Source: an uncultured Anaeromyxobacter sp. (GTDB lineage Bacteria > Myxococcota > Myxococcia > Myxococcales > Anaeromyxobacteraceae). From it: a DNA stretch of 39,273 bases. The translations under genes and the position numbers were made by a program. Of the stretch, positions 32,856 through 39,273 are shown one piece after another. The first letter of the stretch is position 1, and each line of letters begins with the position of its first letter. The notes beneath the pieces are model-generated. The model was not told the DNA's origin. It worked only from the letters and a program-made list of their open reading frames with translations, and made no database searches. The DNA is taken from contig CAIVAR010000094.1 in assembly GCA_903904005.1 (NCBI GenBank), positions 1 through 39,273 on the forward strand, read 5' to 3'.

Positions 32856-32892
32856 TTGCCGCCCCCCGGGCCGCGTGGTAACGGTGGGCGCC
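32856..32892 (+). promoter_or_regulatory. Predicted promoter of carD, leaderless start
   Basis: TTGCCG (32856-32861) and TAACGG (32879-32884) are 17 bp apart, and GTG 32893 begins 8 nt after the -10 box. No clear Shine-Dalgarno sequence is present. Separate transcription of carD from the lipid operon is implied. Confidence 0.45.
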
Positions 32893-33984
32893 GTGAGAAC
32901 GCCGGGAAAGCGCGAGCGCAGCGAGAAGACGGAAGAGGTCCCGTCCACGGGCGGAACCATTGCCTCGTCGTCCGACCTCAAGGCCGGCGACCGCGTGGTC
33001 TACCCGAAGCAGGGTGTCTACCGGGTCACCGGGCTCGAGCAGAAGGACATCGCCGGGCAGCGGCTCGAGTTCGTGAGGATGTCCCGGGAGGAGGACGGCG
33101 CCTCGGTGCTCGTCCCGCTCGGGAAGGTCGCCACCATCGGGCTGCGGCGCGTGGCCTCGGCCGACGACATCGAGGGGGTCTTCCACTACCTCGGAGCCAC
33201 GTACGGCGACCCCGAGCTCGACTGGAAGGTCCGTCACCGGGACAACGTGGAGCGGCTCATCGCCGGCGGGGTGCTGGGCGTCGCCGAGGTGGTGAAGGGG
33301 CTTCACTCCTTGTCACGGCTGCGCCCGCTGCCCGCCAAGGAGCGGGAGCTCTACGACAGCTCCCGCCACCTGCTCGTCAACGAGATCTCGGTCTCGCTCG
33401 GCGTCCCCGACGTCATCGCCGAGGACTACGTCGACTACGCGCTCATGCCCCCCGCCGGCGTGAAGCTGCCCTTGAAGACTCCGCCCACCCCGGTGGAGCT
33501 GAAGGGGCCACCCTGGAAGCGCAAGAAGCCGGTCGCCGCCGAGGAGGAGGACGACCTCGGGCTCGCCGATCTGGGCATCGACCTCGGCGCGCTCGAGGGG
33601 GTCGGCGTGGGCGCCACCGACTCCGAGGAGTCGGAGGAGGGCGAGTCGGAGGGCGAAAAGCCATCCGAGGAAGCGGCCGAGGAGGCCGCCGTCCCGGCGA
33701 AGCCCGTCGCGCCCGTGAAGGCCGCCGCGGCCGTCAAGACCGCTGCGCCCGCGAAGAAGATCGCGCCGGCGAAGGCGCCCCCGGCGCCGCGGAAGGCGGA
33801 GCCCGTGAAGAAGCCGGAGGGCGCGAAGAAGGCGACCGCTCCCGCCAAGAAGGCCGCCCCCCCGCCGAAGAAGGCGGCGCCTGCGAAGAAGGTCGCGCCG
33901 CCTGCGAAGAAGGCCGCGCCCCCGCCGAAGAAGGGCGCTCCTGCGAAGAAGCCGGTGAAGCCGGCCAAGGGGAAGAAGAAGTGA
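32893..33984 (+). CDS. carD: CarD global transcription regulator with histone-H1-like tail
   Basis: A 363-residue protein. Residues about 29-95 form the CarD/CdnL RNA-polymerase-binding domain (LKAGDRVVYPKQGVYRVTGLEQKDI and LVPLGKVATIGLRRV), followed by a helical segment to about 185. A Glu/Asp-rich stretch (about 205-265) leads to a C-terminal tail of roughly 95 residues made of Lys-Lys, Ala and Pro repeats (AAPAKKVAPPAKK pattern). There is no RGRP AT-hook. In Myxococcus xanthus CarD has an HMGA tail, and published work on the Anaeromyxobacter protein described a histone-H1-like tail that can replace it; this sequence fits the latter. CarD regulates light-induced carotenogenesis and development together with CarG. 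GTG codons at 32875 and 32884 are alternative starts. It overlaps carG by GTGA. Confidence 0.92.
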   Translation: MRTPGKRERSEKTEEVPSTGGTIASSSDLKAGDRVVYPKQGVYRVTGLEQKDIAGQRLEFVRMSREEDGASVLVPLGKVATIGLRRVASADDIEGVFHYLGATYGDPELDWKVRHRDNVERLIAGGVLGVAEVVKGLHSLSRLRPLPAKERELYDSSRHLLVNEISVSLGVPDVIAEDYVDYALMPPAGVKLPLKTPPTPVELKGPPWKRKKPVAAEEEDDLGLADLGIDLGALEGVGVGATDSEESEEGESEGEKPSEEAAEEAAVPAKPVAPVKAAAAVKTAAPAKKIAPAKAPPAPRKAEPVKKPEGAKKATAPAKKAAPPPKKAAPAKKVAPPAKKAAPPPKKGAPAKKPVKPAKGKKK

Positions 33985-34526
33985 TCCGCATCGTGACGCT
34001 CGCCTCCTTCGACCCGGGGGACATCACCTTCCTCTCGAAGACCCTCTACCGGTCCTTCGGCGTGGGAACGGAGCACGCCGGCGAACGGCCGCTGCCGCGC
34101 AAGGCCGAGCAGGACGACGGCCGCTTCGACGCGCTGGCGCTGCTCGACGACGCCCCCCCGGTGCGCGCCTACGCCGACGACAAGGTGCTCTACCTCTGCG
34201 ACGTGGATCTCGCGAACCCGGAGGGGCCGCTCGGCGAGCCGCCGGCCTGGGGCTACGCCATCCAGGGAGGGGAGCGGGCGCTCGTCTCCACCTTCCGGTT
34301 CAAGCCACGGGGAGTGACCGAGGCCTCCATCGAGATCTACCGGCGTCGCCTGGCGCGGGAGTCGATCCACTTCCTCGGCCACCTCTGGGACCTCCACCAC
34401 TGCTACGACGCGCGCTGCGCCATGCACCCCTCCTGGTCGCCCGCGCTCCCCGACGACCCGGAGTTCGAGCTGGACGCCTTCTGCCGCGACAAGAGCGAGC
34501 GGCGCATCCGGCTCGCCAAGACCTGA
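33981..34526 (+). CDS. carG: CarG-like archaemetzincin-fold partner of CarD
   Basis: A 181-residue protein with the archaemetzincin His/Cys motif but altered: HFLGHLWDLHHCYDARCAM at 130-148. The three zinc-binding His (130, 134, 140) and C-x4-C-x-M remain. The catalytic Glu of HExxH is Phe131, and the usual Gly after the second His is Asp. It is therefore not expected to be a protease. This is the known condition of CarG, a zinc-binding protein without protease activity that binds the CarD N-terminal domain. Position, with a GTGA overlap after carD, strongly supports the assignment. A lone Cys168 replaces the C-terminal CxxC of true archaemetzincins. Confidence 0.9.
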   Translation: MIRIVTLASFDPGDITFLSKTLYRSFGVGTEHAGERPLPRKAEQDDGRFDALALLDDAPPVRAYADDKVLYLCDVDLANPEGPLGEPPAWGYAIQGGERALVSTFRFKPRGVTEASIEIYRRRLARESIHFLGHLWDLHHCYDARCAMHPSWSPALPDDPEFELDAFCRDKSERRIRLAKT

Positions 34527-34536
34527 TTCACCGTCC

Positions 34537-35508
34537 GTGAACGAGCATCCGGACCCCCGCGGGCCGACCTACCGCCTCCCCTCCCCGCCGCCCCCGGACC
34601 CCACCGGCTGGTACGAGCTCCGCCGGCGCGCCCGCACCGTCTGGCCCCCCGGCGACCGCGCCTGGGCCTCCCTGTTCGCCCTGGCCGTCTCCGCGGCCGG
34701 GCTGTTCGGCCTCTGGTTCCAGGCCACCCTCCCGGGGCGCCTGCCGTCGCCGACCGACTGGAAGGCCGCCGCCGCGGTGATCACCCGCGAGGCCCGCCCC
34801 GGGGATGCGGTGGTGCTCGCACCGCCCTGGGCGGAGCGCGCCCGCGAGATCCTCCCGGAGCGCATCCCGGCCCGGCCGGAGGTCGCTCTGCCGATCCTGG
34901 CCTTCCCCTCCCTCGACCCCGAGGAGGACCTGCGCGGGGTCCGGCGCGTCTGGCTCCTGTCTTTCCCCGGCGCGCCGGGCGGCACCGGCCCCGTCGCCTC
35001 GCGGCTCGCCCCCCGGGCGGCGTCGGTCGAGGGGCCGATGCAGCTCGGGCAGCTCGAGCTGACCCGGTACGACCTGGAGACGCCGGTCCTGCCCCTCTGG
35101 TCCCTCGTCGATCGGCTGCCGTCGGCCTCGGTCCAGACCCGCGACGCGAGGGTCACGGCGGAGACGCGGGAGGTCGGCTTCCTCCCCCGGAGTTGCGTCG
35201 TCGCCCGCTGGTCCGGCCCGGGCCTGGACCCGGTGGTGATCCGGCTGGCCAGCCTGCCGCTGGGGATCTCGCTGGTGGGACGGGTCGCCCTCGCCGGGAA
35301 CGCCCCCGGCGGCGGCGCCTCGGTCCGCGTGAAGGTGGACGGCGTCGAGGTCGCGCGCGCCGACGCCACCCCGGGACGGCCCGCCGGGCAGCCGCTCCGC
35401 TTCGACGCCTCCCGGCTCCCGCCCGCGAGCCACGAGGTCACCGTCGAGATCGTTCCATCGGGCCCGGTGCCCGGGGGCGTCTGCATCGACCTGGCGGCGC
35501 TGCCGTGA
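34537..35508 (+). CDS. Membrane-anchored protein of glycosyltransferase operon, unknown
   Basis: A 323-residue protein I do not recognise. One helix (ASLFALAVSAAGLFGLWFQATL, about residues 44-65) anchors a large external part. TDWKAAAAVITREARPGDAVVLAPPWAERAREILPE and VWLLSFPGAP recall the extracytoplasmic domain often attached to GT39-like membrane glycosyltransferases. The C-terminal 110 residues are beta-rich (VRVKVDGVEVARADATPG, LPPASHEVTVEIVPSG) and may be a carbohydrate-binding-type sandwich. GTG 34537 starts 10 nt after carG. Its stop overlaps the next GTG by four bases, so it belongs to the glycosyltransferase operon. Confidence 0.82.
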   Translation: MNEHPDPRGPTYRLPSPPPPDPTGWYELRRRARTVWPPGDRAWASLFALAVSAAGLFGLWFQATLPGRLPSPTDWKAAAAVITREARPGDAVVLAPPWAERAREILPERIPARPEVALPILAFPSLDPEEDLRGVRRVWLLSFPGAPGGTGPVASRLAPRAASVEGPMQLGQLELTRYDLETPVLPLWSLVDRLPSASVQTRDARVTAETREVGFLPRSCVVARWSGPGLDPVVIRLASLPLGISLVGRVALAGNAPGGGASVRVKVDGVEVARADATPGRPAGQPLRFDASRLPPASHEVTVEIVPSGPVPGGVCIDLAALP

Positions 35509-37151
35509 CCGCCCGCAGGATCATCTCCCTCTCCTGGGCCGCCGGCGTGCTGGCCCTCGCCGCTGCCACTTCACCCGCCGTGGGCATCTCCCGGGACGAG
35601 AGCGTCTACGTCGAGGCCGCGGCCTCCTACGCGCGGTTCTGGCCGGAGGCGATCCGCGACCCGGCCCGGGTCCTCGCCACCGCCGATCGGCGCTACGCGC
35701 CGAACCACGAGCACCCCGGATTCGCGAAGGGGCTCTTCGGACTCACCCGGACCGCCCTCTTCGACATCGCGGGCGTGACCGGGGAGGTGCAGGGCTCACG
35801 CGCCGGCGCCTGGCTCCTCGCTTCCTTCCTCGCCCTCCTGCTCTCCCTGTGGGGATGCGAGCTGGCCGGGACGCTCGGCGGCGCGCTGGCGCCGGCCTTC
35901 TTCTTCCTCGTCCCCCGGAACTTCTGGCACGTGCACCCCGCGGTGCTCGACCTGCCGGTGACGGCGCTCATGCTGGCGACGACCTACGCATTCTGGCGCA
36001 GCACCAGCGCCTCGCGGGGACGGCTCTCCACGGCCGGCTGGGCCTTCGCCTCCGGGCTTCTCCTCGGCGCCGCGCTCGGGACCAAGCACAACGCCTGGTT
36101 CCTGCCCCCGGTGCTCGCCTGCGCCTGGCTCGTCGGCTCCTTCCGCGGGCGGCAGGAGAGCCATGGTCCGGCCTCGGAGGGGGCGGTGGGGACGGTGAGA
36201 GGCCACCGCTTCCCCTGGGCGCTCGTGGCCATGGCGGTGCTCGGCCCGGTGGTCCTCGTCGCCACCTGGCCCTGGCTCTGGCACCACACGCTGCCCCGGG
36301 TCCAGGCCTGGCTCGGGTACCACCTCCACCACGAGAACTACCCGTGGATGTACATGGGCACGCTGCTCCGGGAGCCTCCCTTCCCGGTGGCCTATCCGGT
36401 CGTGGTCACCGCCCTCACCGTCCCGGCGGCGATCCTCGTCGCCATGGTCGGAGGGCTCCTCCAGTCCGCGGCGCGCATCGTCGCCGCCTGGCGGGGACGG
36501 GCACCGGCGGTGTCGATCCCCACCGAGTGGCTGCTCCTCCTCTCCTCCCTCTTCCCGATCGCCCTCATCGCCTGGCCCAGCGTGCCCCACTTCGGCGGGG
36601 TGAAGCACTGGCTCCCCGCCATGCCCTTCCTGGCGCTCCTCGGCGCGCGGGCGCTCGTCACCACGGGGCGGCTCCTCTGGCCGGCCCGTGCCGGTGCGGT
36701 CACCGGGGTGCTCGCGCTCCTCGCGCTCGCCCCGGCGGCCTGGCAGGTGGCGCACGTCCACCCCTTCGGGACGGCAGCCTGGAACGAGATCGCCGGTGGG
36801 GCGCCGGGGGCCGCGACGATGGGGATGCAGCGCCAGTTCTGGGGCGACTCGACCGTGGCGGTGCTCCCGGCGGTGAACGCCCACGCGGCGCCGGGCGCCC
36901 GGGTCTGGTTCCAGGAGACGACGGCGCTCGCGGCGCGCCAGTACCAGCGGGACGGTCGCCTGCGGCGCGACCTCGCGGTGGCCGCCGGACCGGAGGACGC
37001 CGACGTGTCGATCTGGCAGTATCATCAGGAGTTCCGCGATCGGGAGTTCCGCACCTGGACCGAGTTCCGAACCGCACGCCCCGTGGCCGGGGTCCTTCTC
37101 GACGAGGTCCCGCTGGTGCAGGTGTACGCGCGCCCGGGAGCCTGGCGATGA
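35505..37151 (+). CDS. GT39/ArnT-like membrane glycosyltransferase
   Basis: A 548-residue protein with about ten or more helices. The N-terminal ISRDESVYVEAAASYARFW carries the acidic DE pair in the first external loop, as in GT-C (PMT/ArnT) enzymes that use lipid-linked sugar donors. APNHEHPGFAKGLFGL is also family-like. The C-terminal 150 residues are soluble and presumably periplasmic (WNEIAGGAPGAATMGMQRQFWG, ISIWQYHQEF-like). The acceptor, whether protein, lipid or polysaccharide, is unknown. It overlaps genes on both sides (GTGA and ATGA) in a three-gene operon. Confidence 0.85.
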   Translation: MTARRIISLSWAAGVLALAAATSPAVGISRDESVYVEAAASYARFWPEAIRDPARVLATADRRYAPNHEHPGFAKGLFGLTRTALFDIAGVTGEVQGSRAGAWLLASFLALLLSLWGCELAGTLGGALAPAFFFLVPRNFWHVHPAVLDLPVTALMLATTYAFWRSTSASRGRLSTAGWAFASGLLLGAALGTKHNAWFLPPVLACAWLVGSFRGRQESHGPASEGAVGTVRGHRFPWALVAMAVLGPVVLVATWPWLWHHTLPRVQAWLGYHLHHENYPWMYMGTLLREPPFPVAYPVVVTALTVPAAILVAMVGGLLQSAARIVAAWRGRAPAVSIPTEWLLLLSSLFPIALIAWPSVPHFGGVKHWLPAMPFLALLGARALVTTGRLLWPARAGAVTGVLALLALAPAAWQVAHVHPFGTAAWNEIAGGAPGAATMGMQRQFWGDSTVAVLPAVNAHAAPGARVWFQETTALAARQYQRDGRLRRDLAVAAGPEDADVSIWQYHQEFRDREFRTWTEFRTARPVAGVLLDEVPLVQVYARPGAWR

Positions 37152-38881
37152 CCGGGCTCCTGCGCCGCGCCTGGATCCTGGTGGCGCTCGTCGCCATCCT
37201 GCCCTTCGCCCAGACCCTCCCGAACCCCCCGGTGCTCGACGACGGCTGGGTGGTGGTGGACAACCCGCTCGTCCAGGGGGGGCTCCGGAACGCCGCCCGC
37301 ATCCTCACGGCCCCCTACAACTACGGCGGTCCCGGGACGACGGGAGGGCTCTTCCGCCCGGTCACGACCCTCACCTTCGCGGCGAACTACGCGCTGCACG
37401 GTCGCTCGCCGTTCGGCTACCACCTCGTGAACCTGCTCCTGCACATCGCGGCGTCGCTCCTCGTCCTGTCGCTGGCGCGGCGGCTGGCCGAGGCGACGAT
37501 GCCCGACCGGGCGCCCTGGGTGGCGCTCGTGGCCGGCCTCCTCTTCGCCGTCCACCCCGTGCACGTCGAGGCGGTGGCGCCCATCGTGGGGCGAAAGGAG
37601 CTGCTCTCGACGGTGTTCGCCCTGGCCGCGCTGCTCGTGGCCTTCTCCGGGCGGGGCGCGGCCCGCAGCCTCGGCCGCCTCGCGTCGTCGGTGGGGCTCG
37701 GCGCGCTCGCCATCCTCTCCAACGAGGGGGCGGCGGTCTTCCCGCTCCTCTACGGGATCGTCGCGGTGGCGGTGCCGGGAGCGGCGGGCATCGTCGACGA
37801 GCCCGGCTTCCGGGACGGCAAGGCGCGGCGCGCCCTGCTCCGCGCCGTGGCGGTGGCGGGCCTGCTCCTGCTCTCGCTCGTCCCGTACCTCGTGCTGCGG
37901 GGAATGCCGCGCGGCGTACCGCTCGAGGCCCAGTGGCTCGCCGGCGTGCCGCGATCGACGGTGACGCTCACCACCGGGCGCATCCTCGCCGAGTACGTCC
38001 GGATGCTCGTCTTCCCGGGATTCCTGGGTACCGACTTCGCCTACGCGGCGCGGGTCCTGCTCGTTCCCCGCATGACCCTGGACCTCTTCCTCGCGCTGCT
38101 CGTCTGGGTACCGCTCGTGGTGGGGTCGCTCCTCTTCCTGCGCCGCTTCCCGCTGCCCTCGGCGGGGATCCTCTGGACCTTCGGCGCGCTCCTCCCCGTG
38201 CTGCACGTCATCCCCATCGGCGTGCTCATGGCGGAGCGGCTCACCTACCTGCCCTCGGCGGGGTTCTGCATCGCCGCGGCCGCGGTGATCGGCTCGCTGC
38301 GCCGGACGCCGCTCGTGGTGGGTGCGGTGTTCGCGCTGGTGGGGGTGCTGGGGGTCCGATCGGCGGTCCGGGCCGCCGACTGGCGCAGCGATCTCGCGCT
38401 CTGGGAGTCGGAGTTGCCCAAGGCGCCGCGCGACGTGGTGGTGAACAACAACCTCGCGGTGGCCTACTCCGCCCGCGGGGAGTACGCGAAGGCCATCCCG
38501 CCGCTCCAGACGTCGATCCGGGTGGCGCCCGGCTACTGGCGGGCACACGTGAACCTGGGCATCGCCGAGCAGGGGCTGGGGCGGCCGGACCGTGCCCGCG
38601 ACGCCTACCAGCAGGCCATCCGCATCGCACCCGGCCTGTCCGATCCGTTCTATTTCTACGCCCGGTTCCAGACGTCGCAGGGGGACCTGGGCGGAGCCCT
38701 GGCGACGCTCGCCCAGGCGCGGCGGCTCGCCCCGGAGCAGGCACGGCTCGCGACCGCGCAGGGGCAGAACCTCGCCAGGCTCGGGCGGGTGGACGAGGCG
38801 CGGGCGGCGTTCCGGGCAGCGCTGGCGATCGACCCATCTGACGGGGATGCGCGCTCCGGGCTCGCCGCGCTGCCGCCGTAG
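37148..38881 (+). CDS. TMTC-like membrane glycosyltransferase with TPR repeats
   Basis: A 577-residue protein. The N-terminal 400 residues are polytopic and resemble the GT-C domain of TMTC-type O-mannosyltransferases: LDDGWVVVDNPLV (acidic pair), FRPVTTLTFAANYALHGRSPFGYHLVNLLLH, VHPVHVEAVAPIVGRKELL and ERLTYLPSAGF. The C-terminal 150 residues hold about four TPR units (NNNLAVAYSARGEYAKAIPPLQTSIRVAP, HVNLGIAEQGLGRPDRARDAYQQAIRIAP and so on). This two-part layout is known from TMTC and related bacterial proteins. It probably glycosylates exported proteins, with TPRs guiding substrates; this is inferred. The ATG overlaps the previous stop by four bases. Confidence 0.88.
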   Translation: MTGLLRRAWILVALVAILPFAQTLPNPPVLDDGWVVVDNPLVQGGLRNAARILTAPYNYGGPGTTGGLFRPVTTLTFAANYALHGRSPFGYHLVNLLLHIAASLLVLSLARRLAEATMPDRAPWVALVAGLLFAVHPVHVEAVAPIVGRKELLSTVFALAALLVAFSGRGAARSLGRLASSVGLGALAILSNEGAAVFPLLYGIVAVAVPGAAGIVDEPGFRDGKARRALLRAVAVAGLLLLSLVPYLVLRGMPRGVPLEAQWLAGVPRSTVTLTTGRILAEYVRMLVFPGFLGTDFAYAARVLLVPRMTLDLFLALLVWVPLVVGSLLFLRRFPLPSAGILWTFGALLPVLHVIPIGVLMAERLTYLPSAGFCIAAAAVIGSLRRTPLVVGAVFALVGVLGVRSAVRAADWRSDLALWESELPKAPRDVVVNNNLAVAYSARGEYAKAIPPLQTSIRVAPGYWRAHVNLGIAEQGLGRPDRARDAYQQAIRIAPGLSDPFYFYARFQTSQGDLGGALATLAQARRLAPEQARLATAQGQNLARLGRVDEARAAFRAALAIDPSDGDARSGLAALPP

Positions 38882-39273
38882 GGGGCCCCTGGTTCCCGGG
38901 CCCGCGACACACTACGGGTGAATAGATCCATCACGTCGTCGCCGTATTCCCTCCGCGCGGCTTCCAGATTATGGGCGCGGCAGAGGACCCTGCAGTTCTC
39001 CACCGTGGAAGGGCCGCCCTTCCCGCGGGGTTGCACGTGGTCGACCTCCAGCCTCGCCTCCGAGCCACAGACTCCACCCGAGGCCAGGGGCCACTGGCAC
39101 TTTCCGCCATCGCGGGCCCGCACCTCCCGCTTCACCTTCGCCGGCACCGAGGCCTTGCGCTTCTCCTGCTTCTCGACGAGCAGTTCCAGCGCCGCCGTCA
39201 GCACCTGCTCGTCGGTCGCGTTCGGTTGCACGTGCGACTGCCCCGCCTTGGCCTTCTTCAGCAACGCCACGAA
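38656..39273 (-). CDS. HNH endonuclease, 5' end cut, aberrant C-terminus
   Basis: The frame is open to the window edge, so the N-terminal part is missing. The visible part has KREVRARDGGKCQWPLASGGVCGSEARLEVDHVQPRGKGG, then NCRVLCRAHN. This is a classical HNH nuclease motif (His of VDH, Asn of ENC, His of RAH) with zinc-binding Cys pairs. The homologous ending RREYGDDVMDLFTR is reached at 38914. After that the frame continues for 85 more residues antisense to the TPR gene (226 bases of overlap), in Ala/Ser/Arg-rich sequence with no family character. The natural stop may have been lost by a frameshift; a TAG lies just out of frame at 38912-38910. Related HNH proteins are often multicopy in myxobacteria. 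The HNH call is firm and the 3' boundary is doubtful. Confidence 0.8.
   Translation of the reverse strand, partial: FVALLKKAKAGQSHVQPNATDEQVLTAALELLVEKQEKRKASVPAKVKREVRARDGGKCQWPLASGGVCGSEARLEVDHVQPRGKGGPSTVENCRVLCRAHNLEAARREYGDDVMDLFTRSVSRAREPGAPYGGSAASPERASPSDGSIASAARNAARASSTRPSLARFCPCAVASRACSGASRRAWASVARAPPRSPCDVWNRA
38876..38917. terminator. Possible dyad between glycosyltransferase and HNH genes
   Basis: CCGTAG (38876-38881, including the stop) and CTACGG (38912-38917) are inverted repeats enclosing two self-complementary GGGCCC blocks. A nested stem could form on either strand. There is no T tract, so it is a weak bidirectional terminator candidate. Confidence 0.3.

Noticed and set aside
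33981-34526. Active archaemetzincin protease
   Set aside because: The catalytic Glu is Phe and the gene directly follows carD, which fits the non-proteolytic CarG.
1-39273. tRNA, rRNA or other structural RNA genes
   Set aside because: The intergenic gaps are all under about 160 bp and none contains a recognisable tRNA T-loop/anticodon pattern or rRNA sequence.

Overview
The window is about 39 kb of very GC-rich DNA with a strong GC bias at third codon positions. Its gene content points to an Anaeromyxobacter-like member of the Myxococcota: giant multihaem cytochromes built from CX4CH/CXXCH modules, a CarD-CarG pair whose CarD carries a histone-H1-like tail, an archaeal-type topoisomerase VI, and a selenocysteine peroxiredoxin. 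All functional calls come from reading the sequence and from remembered family motifs; no database search was run.

Region 1 (1-12610) holds four consecutive plus-strand multihaem c-type cytochrome genes. The first is cut by the window edge and the other three have lipoprotein signals. Together they hold roughly 95 CXXCH, CX3CH or CX4CH motifs. Two of the proteins are tandem arrays of a five-haem module of 185-187 residues with almost no length variation. This looks like a surface or periplasmic extracellular-electron-transfer locus. Region 2 (12654-16029) carries a DUF6132 membrane protein, a dihaem MauG/cytochrome c peroxidase-like lipoprotein, a YvlD-like and an HdeD-like membrane protein, and a PolB-related 3'-5' exonuclease.

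Region 3 (16026-19264, minus strand) encodes both topoisomerase VI subunits followed by a 50-residue protein that is 42% Lys+Arg. Region 4 (19405-24678) has HtpX, a peroxiredoxin whose active-site codon is an in-frame TGA followed by a bacterial-type SECIS hairpin, and a tightly overlapping minus-strand operon queG-eamA-ygfZ, then an unrecognised membrane protein. Region 5 (24743-25636) is an orphan DpnA-like adenine methyltransferase with two GATC sites in its promoter.

Region 6 (25633-32843) is a divergent unit. A MerR/cobalamin-binding (CarH/LitR-like) regulator faces a seven-gene operon with mostly overlapping ends: two cyclopropane-fatty-acid-synthase-type methyltransferases, an FAD oxidoreductase, DUF1365, two unknowns and a DUF1295 reductase-like membrane protein. 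It is probably a light-, cobalamin- or singlet-oxygen-responsive membrane-lipid modification system. Region 7 (32893-34526) is carD-carG. Region 8 (34537-38881) is a three-gene glycosyltransferase operon ending in a TMTC-like TPR protein. The right edge is an HNH endonuclease gene cut by the window, with an anomalous C-terminal extension.

Several genes without a Shine-Dalgarno sequence have a -10-like hexamer 7-8 nt before the start codon, which suggests leaderless transcripts. There is no stretch over 300 bases without a gene, and no tRNA, rRNA, CRISPR array, insertion sequence or phage was seen.
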